A stretch of DNA of 64,000 bases, from contig NZ_AWSQ01000002.1 of NCBI RefSeq assembly GCF_000498575.2, positions 775,600-839,599 of the forward strand, in the 5' to 3' direction. Under the pieces are notes generated by a model, which saw nothing but the letters and a program-made list of their open reading frames with translations, did no database searches and was not told the origin of the DNA. Positions 36,263-45,244 of this stretch are shown here, in pieces (position 1 is the stretch's first letter; each line of letters begins with the position of its first letter). The position numbers and the translations under genes are program-made. Source of the DNA: Pseudomonas taeanensis MS-3 (lineage in GTDB: Bacteria > Pseudomonadota > Gammaproteobacteria > Pseudomonadales > Pseudomonadaceae).

Positions 36263-37838
36263 CGGTAGGCTGTGTCGCTGGGCACTGCTGGGTCCGTATG
36301 CTGCGCCATAGTGCAGCGACCAGCAGGCTGCTGACCAGCGCCCAGCCAAGCGCCTGCAAGTTGCCCAAGGTCTCCTGATACAACTGCGGCACGATGCCTG
36401 CGCCGATCAATAGGCCAAGCACGGCAATTTCACGGCGCGGGCCGCGGGCTGGCCGACACAGGTACACCACTGCGGGCAGAACGAGCGCCGCGCTGGGGAA
36501 GCTGCGGTAGCGTGCATCCACTACCAAGGCCAACATCATCACCGCCCCGGCAAACCCGGCGGCGAGCAGCCACCAGCCGCCACGCTGGTCAAGCCAGACG
36601 AATAGCCGGGCGCGCCAGCCAGGTTTGTCGGCCAGGGCCAGGATGGCATGGCTCAACACCAGCAGGTTCAAACTAAGCAGGGCGGCGGCCCACAACCATT
36701 CGCCAGCAAAGCGGCTGGTGACCCAGGCCTGTTCGCTCCATAGACCCATACAGGCGGCGCCGATGGTGGCTACCAGTGGTAGTAGCAGTGCCGCACTGCT
36801 GGACACCGGCCGGCCGGCGAGTAACAAGCTGCCGAAGAAGATCCCCGCGCTGATCACCAGCCAGAGCGGCCAGTACGGGAGATTGGAGACCGATCCGGCA
36901 AGGATGGACTTGTCGTTCCGGTCTGAATCGTACAAGCCCCAGTATCCGCCGACGGCACCTTCGCTGATGCGCTTCCAGGGTTGATCGAAGGCCTCGATCA
37001 GGTTGTAGCGCCAGCCCTTCTGTTCGGCCATCGCGACGAAGCCGCGGATGAACTTCGCCTGATTGACGCGGCTCGGTAGTGACGTCTCCCGTTGCCTGCC
37101 CTCGCTGGGCCAGCCGGTTTCACCAATGAGAATGTCCTTAGGGGCGAAGCGTTTGGCGAACAGTTGTTGAACCTGGGCAACCTGAGTCAGGGCGGCATCG
37201 ATGCCCGCAGGCTCATCTTCCCAATAAGGCAGCAGGTGAATGGTTAGAAAGTCCACTGCTGGCGCGACTTGCGGATGTTTCAGCCAGAACTCCCAGACAT
37301 CGGCATAGGTCACCGGTTGCTCGATCCGGTTTTTGACCTGCTCGATCAGCTCTACTAGCTGGGATGGGGTGACCTCCTTGCGCAACAGGGCTTCGTTGCC
37401 CACGATCACCGCCTCGACGACATCCGGGTAAGCGTTGGCGGTCTTGATCAGGCTGTCGATTTCAATCGCGGTGGCCTGTGGGTCACGGCTGACCCAGGCC
37501 CCGATGAGCAATTTGAGGCCATGCTTGCGGGCCAGTTCAGGCAGCGCTTCCAGGCCGGTCACGGAGTAGGTGCGCAGGCACTCGAAACGCTCGGCGAGGA
37601 GGGCCAAGTCGGCATCCATGCGCTCCGGGCGCAATGCCAGGGGTTGTTCGAAAGGCGATTGATGCTTGTCGAAGGGGGTGTACGAGGCGCATTGCAGCTT
37701 GTGTGCAGGCGTGGCGCTGTCTGCGAGGTGTATCGGCTGACCCAGGCCATACCACAGCCCGGCAAGTGCCAGCAGGCCCAGGCAGCAGGAAAAAAGATAG
37801 GCAACTGCAGTAAGGCGAGCGGTGGAAAGCATGGTCAT
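36183..37838 (-). CDS. GH17-family membrane protein (beta-glucan transferase/synthase-like)
   Basis: The 551-residue protein has an N-terminal anchor (about 9-32) and a glycoside hydrolase family 17 domain (about 48-310). The acid/base Glu149 is in VIVGNEALLRKE and the nucleophile Glu240 in ILIGETGWPSEG. About six to seven membrane helices follow at roughly 320-520, then a Pro/Thr-rich tail. Related Pseudomonas proteins are called beta-1,3-glucosyltransferase or beta-1,6-glucan synthase and modify cyclic glucans. Its end overlaps the convergent small membrane protein gene by 80 bases. Confidence 0.85.
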   Translation of the reverse strand: MTMLSTARLTAVAYLFSCCLGLLALAGLWYGLGQPIHLADSATPAHKLQCASYTPFDKHQSPFEQPLALRPERMDADLALLAERFECLRTYSVTGLEALPELARKHGLKLLIGAWVSRDPQATAIEIDSLIKTANAYPDVVEAVIVGNEALLRKEVTPSQLVELIEQVKNRIEQPVTYADVWEFWLKHPQVAPAVDFLTIHLLPYWEDEPAGIDAALTQVAQVQQLFAKRFAPKDILIGETGWPSEGRQRETSLPSRVNQAKFIRGFVAMAEQKGWRYNLIEAFDQPWKRISEGAVGGYWGLYDSDRNDKSILAGSVSNLPYWPLWLVISAGIFFGSLLLAGRPVSSSAALLLPLVATIGAACMGLWSEQAWVTSRFAGEWLWAAALLSLNLLVLSHAILALADKPGWRARLFVWLDQRGGWWLLAAGFAGAVMMLALVVDARYRSFPSAALVLPAVVYLCRPARGPRREIAVLGLLIGAGIVPQLYQETLGNLQALGWALVSSLLVAALWRSIRTQQCPATQPTVRHPHSPAAVDVPDVITPTPPQTPPS

Positions 37839-38077
37839 CTGCGTGTGATGGCAAAGCTTGGCATATTAGCGGATTGGCGGAATTGTGCTCTCTGTGTAAG
37901 TTGTTCATCCAGGCGAGAGTCGGAGCTGGGAGTGCAACCAGTGGTGCGGGCCGCCTGCCTGAGCAGCTGTGGGTTAATTTGACAGGGCGATGCTGGCGGC
38001 TAAGGTGAAATGCGCGGAGCAAGGAAGTACCGCGCCGGTCACATGGTGACTCGAGCTCACTACATGGAGTGTTTACA

Positions 38078-38401
38078 ATGCGTAAAAGTTATATCTCTTC
38101 TGTGCTTTTTGGCGTTCTGGCGGCTGCATCCTTGACGGTATCTGCCGCCGAAACTGCAAAGATGACGCCGGATAAACCTGCAGTTGTACAGGTCGCTGAG
38201 GCCGCCAAGGTCAATCTCAACAATGCCGATGCGCCGACCCTGCAGCGCGAGTTGAGTGGTATTGGCGAGGCAAAGGCCAAGGCGATCGTGGCTTATCGCG
38301 ATGCCAATGGTGCCTTTGCCTCGGTCGATGAGTTGCTGGAAGTCAAGGGCATTGGTGTAGCTATTCTGGAGAAGAATCGCGATAAGTTAAGTGTCAATTA
38401 A
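38078..38401 (+). CDS. ComEA-like helix-hairpin-helix protein
   Basis: The 107-residue protein has a signal peptide (SVLFGVLAAASLTVSAAE), a short linker, and a ComEA-type helix-hairpin-helix domain (KVNLNNADAPTLQRELSGIGEAKAKAIVAYR..., SVDELLEVKGIGVAILEKNRDKL). Such proteins bind double-stranded DNA in the periplasm and may act in DNA uptake. ATG 38078 lies 8 bases after TGGAG. It is followed directly by a strong terminator. Confidence 0.9.
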   Translation: MRKSYISSVLFGVLAAASLTVSAAETAKMTPDKPAVVQVAEAAKVNLNNADAPTLQRELSGIGEAKAKAIVAYRDANGAFASVDELLEVKGIGVAILEKNRDKLSVN

Positions 38402-38409
38402 CCTGCACT

Positions 38410-38452
38410 GAGCATGAAAAAGGCCGGTCACTGACCGGCCTTTTTCATGCTC
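38410..38452 (+). terminator. Strong hairpin terminator after the ComEA-like gene
   Basis: A 21-bp perfect inverted repeat (38410-38430 with 38432-38452) has a GC core GGCCGGTCA/TGACCGGCC and T5/A5 arms. It can act in both directions. It marks the left edge of the tRNA-Asn repeat array. Confidence 0.9.
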
Positions 38453-38455
38453 AGA

Positions 38456-39011
38456 AGTGGCGAGTAACCTGGTACGCAGTCGCAGGTGAGAGTCCGGCGG
38501 AAACAAAAAAGCCCCGGGATTAACCGAGGCTTTCGAATTTGGCTCCGCGACCAGGACTCGACAGCGCAGCTGAACGCGCTTTAGCGCGGCCCCGAAGGGG
38601 TGAGCCTTGGCGAATAACCTGGGAGGCAGTCGCAGGTGAGAGTCCGGCGGAAACAAAAAAGCCCCGGGATTAACCGAGGCTTTTGAATTTGGCTCCGCGA
38701 CCAGGACTCGACAGCGCAGCTGAACGCGCTTCAGCGCGGCCCCGAAGGGGTGAGCCTTGGCGAATAACCTGGGAGGCAGTCGCAGGTGAGAGTCCGGCGG
38801 AAACAAAAAAGCCCCGGGATTCACCGAGGCTTTTAAATTTGGCTCCGCGACCAGGACTCGACAGCGCAGCTGAACGCGCTTCAGCGCGGCCCCGAAGGGG
38901 TGAGCCTTGGCGAATAACCTGGGACGCAGTCGCAGGTGAGAGTCCGGCAGAAACAAAAAAGCCCCGGGATTAACCGAGGCTTTCGAATTTGGCTCCGCGA
39001 CCAGGACTCGA
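38456..39011. repeat. Tandem 150-bp repeats carrying the tRNA-Asn 3' end (rtT-like array)
   Basis: Units recur at an exact 150-bp period (the AAACAAAAAAGCCCCGGGAT block starts at 38501, 38651, 38801 and 38951). Each contains the last 22 bp of the tRNA-Asn gene (38540-38561, 38690-38711, 38840-38861, and 38990-39011 inside the gene itself). Read in the tRNA direction, the tRNA tail is followed by an 8-bp-stem terminator with six T, then about 90 bp of spacer that folds into further hairpins. Copies differ at only a few bases, suggesting recent or maintained duplication. The layout resembles the E. coli tyrT operon, where tandem repeats carry 19 bp of tRNA-Tyr and yield rtT RNA. No integrase or CRISPR gene is near. 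Confidence 0.9.
38954..38982 (-). terminator. Terminator of tRNA-Asn
   Basis: On the reverse strand AGCCTCGG, six loop bases and CCGGGGCT form an 8-bp stem (38981-38974 with 38967-38960) followed by a T6 run. It is the first of four copies, one in each repeat unit (others near 38504-38532, 38654-38682 and 38804-38832). Confidence 0.85.
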
Positions 39012-39065
39012 ACCTGGGACCCAATGATTAACAGTCATTTGCTCTACCGACTGAGCTATCGCGGA
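38990..39065 (-). tRNA. tRNA-Asn (GTT)
   Basis: The 76-base reverse-strand gene starts TCCGCGATAGCTCAG and ends with an encoded CCA. The anticodon loop is CTGTTAA (anticodon GTT), with the T-arm GGTTCGAGTCC. All four stems pair. Its 3' 22 bases are repeated three more times downstream in the 150-bp array. Confidence 0.97.
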
Positions 39066-39077
39066 ACAACGACGCGT

Positions 39078-39105
39078 ATCCTACTGATTAAAAAGGGGAA
39101 GTCAA
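39078..39105 (-). promoter_or_regulatory. Sigma-70 promoter of tRNA-Asn
   Basis: On the reverse strand TTGACT (39105-39100), a 16-base spacer and TAGGAT (39083-39078) lie about 12 bases before the tRNA 5' end, with a GC-rich discriminator (ACGCGTCG). The -35 region lies within the loop and stem of the tyrB terminator. Confidence 0.6.
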
Positions 39106-39124
39106 GTGTCTGCAGGCTTCCCCT
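39091..39124 (-). terminator. Terminator of tyrB
   Basis: On the reverse strand AGGGGAAG (39124-39117) pairs with CTTCCCCT (39101-39094), followed by a run of T. It sits 8 bases after the tyrB stop and overlaps the tRNA-Asn promoter. Confidence 0.7.
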
Positions 39125-39131
39125 GAATACC

Positions 39132-40328
39132 TTAGAGGACCTGGGCGATGGCCTGGGTCACGGCCGGTAGGTTGCGCTGGTTGAGCGCCGCGACGCAGAT
39201 GCGTCCGGTGCCGACGGCGTAGATACCGAACTCGCTCTTCAGGCGCTCGACCTGCTCGGTGGTCAGCCCCGAGTAGGAGAACATGCCGCGTTGCTGGGCG
39301 ACGAAGGCGAAGTCGCGCTTGGCGTCCAGGGCAGCCAGTTGCTCGACCATGGCCAGGCGCATACCGCGAATGCGCCCGCGCATTTCACCCAGTTCGGCTT
39401 CCCACATGGCGCGCAGCTCCGGGCTGTTGAGCACTGCGGCGACGACGCTGGCGCCGTGGGTCGGCGGGTTGGAGTAGTTGGTGCGGATGACGCGCTTGAG
39501 CTGCGACAGCACGCGGGAGGTTTCGTCTTGCGAACCGGTGACGATGGACAGTGCACCGACGCGTTCGCCATACAGCGAGAACGACTTGGAGAAGGAGCTG
39601 GAAACGAAGAAGGTCAGGTCGGACTGGGCGAACAGGCGCACGGCGGCTGCGTCTTCTTCGATACCGTCGCCGAAACCCTGGTAGGCGATGTCGAGGAACG
39701 GCACATGCTCACGCTCGCGGAGGATCTCGAGGATGGCTTGCCAGTCGTCCATGTTCAGGTCGACGCCGGTCGGGTTGTGGCAGCAGGCGTGCAGTACTAC
39801 GATCGAACGGGCTGGGAGGTTCTTCAGGTCTTCCAGCAGGCCGCCCCGGTTCACGCCGTTGCTGAAGGCATCGTAGTAGCGGTAGTTGCGCACCGGAAAG
39901 CCGGCGGACTCGAACAGGGCTCGGTGGTTTTCCCAGCTGGGGTCGCTGATGGCGACCGTAGCGTCCGGCAGCAGGCGCTTGAGGAAGTCCGCACCGACCT
40001 TCAGGGCGCCTGTGCCGCCCAATGCCTGAGCGGTGATCACGCGGCCTTCGCGGATCAGGGCCGAGTCGGCGCCGAACAGCAGGGTTTGCACGGCCTGGTC
40101 ATAGGCGGCGATGCCCTCGATCGGCAGGTAGCCGCGCGGCGCGTGTTTTGCTGTGAGCGCATTTTCTGCTTCAGCCACCGCACGCAACAGCGGAATTCGG
40201 CCCTCTTCGTTGGTGTACACGCCAACACCGAGGTTGACCTTGGAGGGGCGGGTATCAGCGTTGAATGCTTCGTTGAGGCCCAGGATGGGGTCACGCGGAG
40301 CCATTTCGACGGCAGAGAACAGACTCAT
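39132..40328 (-). CDS. tyrB: Aromatic/aspartate aminotransferase
   Basis: This PLP enzyme of the aspartate/tyrosine aminotransferase class transfers amino groups between Asp, Tyr, Phe and 2-oxoglutarate. The 398-residue protein opens MSLFSAVEMAPRDPILGLNEAF. It has the substrate segment NLGVGVYTNEEGRIPLL, the PLP region HACCHNPTGVDL, and the Schiff-base Lys in SSSFSKSFSLYGERVGAL, with conserved Arg near the C-terminus. I chose ATG 40328 as the family start. Neighbours (divergent uvrB) match the Pseudomonas tyrB locus. aspC is an alternative name. Confidence 0.93.
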   Translation of the reverse strand: MSLFSAVEMAPRDPILGLNEAFNADTRPSKVNLGVGVYTNEEGRIPLLRAVAEAENALTAKHAPRGYLPIEGIAAYDQAVQTLLFGADSALIREGRVITAQALGGTGALKVGADFLKRLLPDATVAISDPSWENHRALFESAGFPVRNYRYYDAFSNGVNRGGLLEDLKNLPARSIVVLHACCHNPTGVDLNMDDWQAILEILREREHVPFLDIAYQGFGDGIEEDAAAVRLFAQSDLTFFVSSSFSKSFSLYGERVGALSIVTGSQDETSRVLSQLKRVIRTNYSNPPTHGASVVAAVLNSPELRAMWEAELGEMRGRIRGMRLAMVEQLAALDAKRDFAFVAQQRGMFSYSGLTTEQVERLKSEFGIYAVGTGRICVAALNQRNLPAVTQAIAQVL

Positions 40329-40518
40329 GGTTGCGGCAGTCTCGAAGGAAGAGCGGTGGATGAGCACGCAACACCTTGCTACGACAGGGGCTAGGGGTTG
40401 CATAAAAGGGTCGTTAGTATAACCAGCCGGGTCGCGTGTCGCGACAACGTAGGCTCGCTTTTCACCGGGTTTGACGTAGGCTGTCAGGTTGCGTCACAAC
40501 CGCTTGTCGAGGTTAGTC

Positions 40519-42534
40519 ATGTCCGAGTTTCAACTGGTCACCCGTTTTCAGCCTGCCGGCGATCAACCGGAGGCGATTCGGCAAATGGTCGAGGGTCTGG
40601 AAGCGGGTTTGTCGCACCAGACCTTGCTCGGCGTGACGGGCTCGGGCAAGACCTTCAGCATTGCCAACGTGATCGCCCAGATCCAGCGTCCAACCCTGGT
40701 GCTTGCGCCGAACAAGACCCTGGCCGCGCAGCTGTACGGCGAGTTCAAGAGTTTCTTCCCGAACAACGCGGTGGAGTATTTCGTTTCCTACTACGACTAC
40801 TATCAGCCCGAGGCCTATGTGCCGTCGTCCGATACCTTTATCGAGAAGGACGCCTCGATCAACGATCACATCGAGCAGATGCGTCTGTCGGCGACCAAGG
40901 CGCTGTTGGAACGGCCGGATGCGATCATCGTCACCACGGTGTCCTGCATCTATGGTCTGGGCAGTCCCGAGTCCTACCTGAAGATGGTGCTGCACGTTGA
41001 TCGTGGCGACAAGATGGATCAGCGCGACTTGCTGCGGCGCCTGGCCGACCTGCAGTACACCCGTAACGACATGGATTTCGCCCGCGCGACCTTCCGCGTC
41101 CGCGGCGATGTGATCGATATTTTCCCGGCCGAGTCGGACCTGGAGGCCATCCGCATCGAGCTGTTCGATGACGAGGTGGAGAGCCTGTCGGCCTTCGATC
41201 CGTTGACCGGCGAGGTGATCCGCAAGCTGCCGCGTTTCACCTTCTATCCGAAGAGTCACTACGTTACCCCGCGCGAGACCCTGCTGGAGGCCGTGGACAA
41301 GATCAAGGTGGAACTGGCCGAGCGCCTGGAGTACCTGCGCGGCAATGGTCGTCTGGTGGAGGCGCAGCGCCTGGAACAACGTACCCGCTTCGATCTGGAG
41401 ATGATCCTCGAACTGGGCTATTGCAACGGCATCGAGAACTACTCGCGCTATCTGTCCGGTCGCGGCCCCGGCGAGGCGCCGCCGACCCTGTACGACTACC
41501 TGCCGGACAAGGCGTTGTTGGTGATCGACGAATCCCACGTCAGCGTGCCGCAGGTCGGCGCCATGTACAAAGGCGACCGTTCGCGCAAGGAAACCCTGGT
41601 CGATTACGGCTTCCGTCTGCCGTCAGCCCTGGACAATCGACCGATGCGCTTCGATGAGTGGGAGCATGCCAGCCCGCAGACCATCTTCGTCTCAGCCACG
41701 CCGGGTAACTATGAGGCGGAGCACGCCGGACGAGTCATTGAGCAGGTGGTGCGGCCTACTGGGCTGGTCGATCCACAGATCGAAGTGCGGCCAGCGCTGA
41801 CGCAGGTCGATGACCTGCTCTCGGAGATCCACAAGCGCGTAGCGATAGAGGAGCGGGTGCTGGTCACTACGCTGACCAAACGCATGGCCGAGGACTTGAC
41901 CGATTACCTGGCGGACCACGGGGTCAGGGTGCGTTACCTGCACTCGGATATCGACACGGTGGAGCGGGTCGAGATCATTCGTGACCTGCGCATCGGTGCC
42001 TTCGACGTGCTGGTGGGCATCAACCTGCTGCGCGAGGGCCTGGACATGCCTGAGGTGTCGCTGGTGGCGATTCTCGATGCGGACAAGGAAGGCTTCCTGC
42101 GTTCCGAGCGCTCGTTGATCCAGACCATCGGTCGCGCCGCGCGTAACCTCAATGGCCGGGCGATCCTCTATGCCGACCGCATGACCGGTTCGATGGAGCG
42201 CGCCATTGGCGAGACCGAGCGGCGGCGCAACAAGCAGATTGCCTTCAACGAGGCTAACGGCATCGTGCCCAAGGGCGTATTCAAGGATGTGCAGGATATT
42301 CTTGAAGGGGCCACGGTGCCCGGTTCACGCAGCAAGAAGCGCAAAGGCATGGCCAAGGCTGCGGAAGAAAGTGCGCGCTACGAGAACGAATTGCGCTCGC
42401 CGAGCGAAATCAGCAAGCGCATCCGTCAGTTGGAAGAAAAGATGTACCAGCTGGCCCGCGACCTGGAGTTCGAGGCGGCTGCGCAGCTGCGCGACGACAT
42501 TCACAAGCTGCGCGAACGATTGTTGCAGGTTTAA
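40519..42534 (+). CDS. uvrB: UvrB excinuclease subunit B
   Basis: UvrB verifies damage in nucleotide excision repair and recruits UvrC. The 671-residue protein has Walker [10 protein letters not shown] (about 39-47), the beta-hairpin with [10 protein letters not shown] (about 92-101), helicase motifs including DESHVS and the GRAARN motif, and the C-terminal UVR domain ([26 protein letters not shown]). ATG 40519 begins [10 protein letters not shown]; an upstream in-frame start at 40489 is non-conserved. I see no clear LexA box. Confidence 0.98.
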   Translation: MSEFQLVTRFQPAGDQPEAIRQMVEGLEAGLSHQTLLGVTGSGKTFSIANVIAQIQRPTLVLAPNKTLAAQLYGEFKSFFPNNAVEYFVSYYDYYQPEAYVPSSDTFIEKDASINDHIEQMRLSATKALLERPDAIIVTTVSCIYGLGSPESYLKMVLHVDRGDKMDQRDLLRRLADLQYTRNDMDFARATFRVRGDVIDIFPAESDLEAIRIELFDDEVESLSAFDPLTGEVIRKLPRFTFYPKSHYVTPRETLLEAVDKIKVELAERLEYLRGNGRLVEAQRLEQRTRFDLEMILELGYCNGIENYSRYLSGRGPGEAPPTLYDYLPDKALLVIDESHVSVPQVGAMYKGDRSRKETLVDYGFRLPSALDNRPMRFDEWEHASPQTIFVSATPGNYEAEHAGRVIEQVVRPTGLVDPQIEVRPALTQVDDLLSEIHKRVAIEERVLVTTLTKRMAEDLTDYLADHGVRVRYLHSDIDTVERVEIIRDLRIGAFDVLVGINLLREGLDMPEVSLVAILDADKEGFLRSERSLIQTIGRAARNLNGRAILYADRMTGSMERAIGETERRRNKQIAFNEANGIVPKGVFKDVQDILEGATVPGSRSKKRKGMAKAAEESARYENELRSPSEISKRIRQLEEKMYQLARDLEFEAAAQLRDDIHKLRERLLQV

Positions 42535-42552
42535 TCCGCGCGCCGAGTACTG

Positions 42553-44103
42553 TTAGTGCGCGGCGCCGCCCGTGGCGCCAGGGGGTAGGCGACGGGTCAG
42601 CAGTACGGCGAGCATGCTGATGCCGAGGGCGATGCCAATCCAGTGGAAGGCGTCGTTGTAGGCCATGATCGCCGCCTGCTGATGGGCGATCTCGCTGAGT
42701 TTGCCCAGTGCTGCCTGCTGGCTGCCGAGTTGCTCGGTCAGCAGTGTCAGGCGTTCGGCGACCTGCGGATTGCTCGGTACCAGCGACTCGCGCAGGTAGT
42801 CGAAATACACCTTGGCCCGGCTGTCGAGCAAGGTGGCCAAGAGGGCGATGCCGATGGCGCCCCCCAGGTTGCGCAGGATGTTGAACAGACTGGAGGCCGA
42901 GCCGGCGTCCTGCGGCTGGATGTAAACCGTGGCGATCAGCGAGATGGTCACCATCACCAGCGGTTGGCCGAGGGCGCGGATGATTTGGATATGGTTGAAC
43001 TGTTCTCCGGCGAAATCCGGGTTTAGCACCCCGGAGGCGAAACTGGCCGCGCCGAACAGGCCGAAACCCAGGGCGCAGAGCAGCTTGGGCGGCACCACCT
43101 TCATCATCAACGGCACCAGCGGAATCAGGAACAGCTGCGGCACCCCCATCCACATGATCACCTCGCCGATCTGCAGGGCGTTGTAACCCTGGATCTGCGC
43201 CAGATACAGCGGCAGCACATAGATCGAACCGTACAAGCCCATGCCCAGGCCGACGCTGGAAATACTCGACAGGCCGAAGTTGCGTTCGCGCAGCACGCCT
43301 AGGTTGATCAGCGGATTGGGGCGAGACACCTGCAGGATCACGAACAGCACCAGACTGATCGCCGCGATGCTGCCGAGTCCGGCGATCAGGCTGGACTCCA
43401 GCCAATCTTTGCGGTGACCTTCTTCGAGGAACACCTGCAGGCAGCCGAGCCCGAGGCCGAGGGTGAGGATGCCGGCATAATCGGTGCTTTTCAGCAGCTC
43501 CCAGTGCGGCGCCTTCTTTTCCAGGCCGTAGAGCAGGCCGGCGATCATCAGCAGGCCGGGCGGCACGTTGATATAGAAGATGTATTCCCAGCCGAAGTTC
43601 TCGGTCAGCCAGCCACCCAGGGTGGGGCCGATTGAGGGCGCGAAGGTCGCGGTCAGGGCGAACAGGGCCATGCCTTTGGCCCGATGCTGCTCCGGCAGCT
43701 TGATCAGCGTCAGGGTGAAGGCCAGGGGAATCAGCGCGCCGCCGGTAAAGCCCTGCAAGGCGCGGAACACGATCATGCTCTCCAGGCTCCAGGCCAGCGA
43801 GCAGAGCAAGGATGAGGCGAGAAAACCGATCGACACCCAGACCGCCAGGCGCCGCGCAGAGAGCAACTGCACCAGCCAGGCGGTCAGCGGGATCATGATG
43901 ATCTCCGCGACCAGGTAGGAGGTGGAGATCCACGAGCCTTCCTCCAGAGTGGCGGCCAGCGCGCCCTGGATGTCCTTCAGAGAAGAGTTGGTAATCTGGA
44001 TATCCAGCACCGCCATGAAGGCGCCGAGCATGGCGCTCATCACCGCAATCCAGTCGCGCCGGCTGGGTTCGCCGGTCGGACGGATCAGGGCATCAGCTGC
44101 CAC
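42553..44103 (-). CDS. DHA2-family (EmrB/QacA) multidrug efflux transporter
   Basis: The 516-residue MFS protein has 14 predicted helices. It shows the family motifs LDIQITNSSLKDIQGALAAT, WISTSYLVAEIIMIPLTAWL, and motif C (GPTLGGWLTENFGWEYIFYINVPPGLL). It would export drugs or organic solutes through a three-part pump with the adjacent HlyD-like protein, whose end it overlaps by 11 bases. A convergent hairpin lies between it and uvrB. Confidence 0.95.
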   Translation of the reverse strand: MAADALIRPTGEPSRRDWIAVMSAMLGAFMAVLDIQITNSSLKDIQGALAATLEEGSWISTSYLVAEIIMIPLTAWLVQLLSARRLAVWVSIGFLASSLLCSLAWSLESMIVFRALQGFTGGALIPLAFTLTLIKLPEQHRAKGMALFALTATFAPSIGPTLGGWLTENFGWEYIFYINVPPGLLMIAGLLYGLEKKAPHWELLKSTDYAGILTLGLGLGCLQVFLEEGHRKDWLESSLIAGLGSIAAISLVLFVILQVSRPNPLINLGVLRERNFGLSSISSVGLGMGLYGSIYVLPLYLAQIQGYNALQIGEVIMWMGVPQLFLIPLVPLMMKVVPPKLLCALGFGLFGAASFASGVLNPDFAGEQFNHIQIIRALGQPLVMVTISLIATVYIQPQDAGSASSLFNILRNLGGAIGIALLATLLDSRAKVYFDYLRESLVPSNPQVAERLTLLTEQLGSQQAALGKLSEIAHQQAAIMAYNDAFHWIGIALGISMLAVLLTRRLPPGATGGAAH

Positions 44104-45139
44104 GCTGATCAGCCGTGATATCGACCTTGACCTCTACCGACATGCCAGGACGGATCTGTCCCTTGAGCGGGTTGTCTGCGGAAAAGGTCAGCTTGACCGG
44201 AATGCGTTGCACCACCTTAGTGAAGTTGCCGGTGGCGTTGTCCGGTGGCAGCAGGCTGAATTGCGCGCCTGATGCGGCGAACAGGCTGTCGACCTGCGCC
44301 TCTATCGGCGTGTCGGGGAAACTGTCGAAGGTCAGTTCGGCTTTTTGCCCGGCCTGCATGCGACCGATCTGGGTTTCCTTGAAGTTGGCCTGGATCCAAA
44401 TGTCCTGGTCCGGCACCAGCGACAGCAGGTAGGCGCCGCTTTGCACGTATTGGCCCGTGCGCGCGGCGCGCTGGCCGATAAAACCACTGATGGGCGCATG
44501 GATCTCGGTGCGGGCAAGGTTGAGGTCGGCTTGCGCCAGGTCGGTGCGGGCGCTACTGATCTGCGCTTCTAGGCGCTTGATTTCGGCTTCCAGGGTGCTG
44601 ACTTGCTGGCGCTGGGCTTGCAAATCCGCTTGTGCCTTGGTCACTTGTGATCGGGCCACGCGGCTGTCGGCGGCGAGGGTGGTGACCCGCTCCTCGGAGA
44701 CATAGCCGGGCTTGCGCAAGGTTTGCGCGCGCGACAGATCGATTTGCGTGCGACCCAGGTTGGCCTGAGTCGCGGAAACGTCAGCCTGGCTCGCAGCAAT
44801 CAGGCTGCCCTGCTGATGCAGTTTGCTCTTTGCCTGAGCCAGCTCGGCCTCGCGGGTCGCCAGGATGGCCTGGGCGCGCTGGCGTGCCAGTTGAAAGTCG
44901 GCGGCTTCCAGCACGGCCAGCAATTCGCCTTGTTCTACGTGCTGGTTGTCCTGTACCAGCACCTTGTCGACGCGGGCGCTGAGCTGGCTGGACACTCGAG
45001 TGATTTCGCCTTGAACGTAGGCGTTGTCGGTACTTTCGAGAAAACGCCCAACCATCAGCCAGTGCGCGAACAGCGTTGCGGCGATCAGGCCGAGCACGGT
45101 TAAGAAGACAAACAGGCGGCGTTTCAGTTGGGCGGGCAT
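44093..45139 (-). CDS. HlyD/EmrA-family periplasmic adaptor
   Basis: The 348-residue membrane fusion protein has an N-terminal helix (RRLFVFLTVLGLIAATLFAHWLM), a lipoyl half-motif (NAYVQGEITRVSSQLSARVDKVLVQDNQHVEQGELLAVL), a long coiled-coil hairpin (about 85-195), and a beta-barrel domain (APISGFIGQRAARTGQYVQ...). It pairs with the downstream DHA2 transporter and is divergent from a LysR gene, a typical drug-pump layout. Confidence 0.94.
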   Translation of the reverse strand: MPAQLKRRLFVFLTVLGLIAATLFAHWLMVGRFLESTDNAYVQGEITRVSSQLSARVDKVLVQDNQHVEQGELLAVLEAADFQLARQRAQAILATREAELAQAKSKLHQQGSLIAASQADVSATQANLGRTQIDLSRAQTLRKPGYVSEERVTTLAADSRVARSQVTKAQADLQAQRQQVSTLEAEIKRLEAQISSARTDLAQADLNLARTEIHAPISGFIGQRAARTGQYVQSGAYLLSLVPDQDIWIQANFKETQIGRMQAGQKAELTFDSFPDTPIEAQVDSLFAASGAQFSLLPPDNATGNFTKVVQRIPVKLTFSADNPLKGQIRPGMSVEVKVDITADQRGS

Positions 45140-45244
45140 GGATGTGCTCAGGGCTCGGACAAGAGTGGCAGCGAATTTAGCAGTGTTCCTTTCGCACCTG
45201 CAGCCAGTAGACTTCGGAAACTTTGTTGCTTATAGGGAACAATT

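Noticed and set aside
37979-38007. TTGACA at 37979 as a promoter for the ComEA-like gene
   Set aside because: No acceptable -10 box is found 16-18 bases downstream (TAAGGT only).
38683-38973. Plus-strand 96-codon frame in the repeat array
   Set aside because: It is open only because the repeat length is a multiple of three; it has no ribosome site and runs against the tRNA transcript.
38456-39011. Repeat array as a CRISPR locus
   Set aside because: Units are contiguous 150-bp copies with nearly identical spacers, there are no short direct repeats with variable spacers, and no cas gene is near.
39291-40394. 367-codon frame opposite tyrB
   Set aside because: It is a shadow of the aminotransferase frame in high-GC DNA, without ribosome site or family features.
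40404-40518. LexA box upstream of uvrB
   Set aside because: No CTGT-N8-ACAG match is present; the nearest CTGTCAGG lacks the second half-site.
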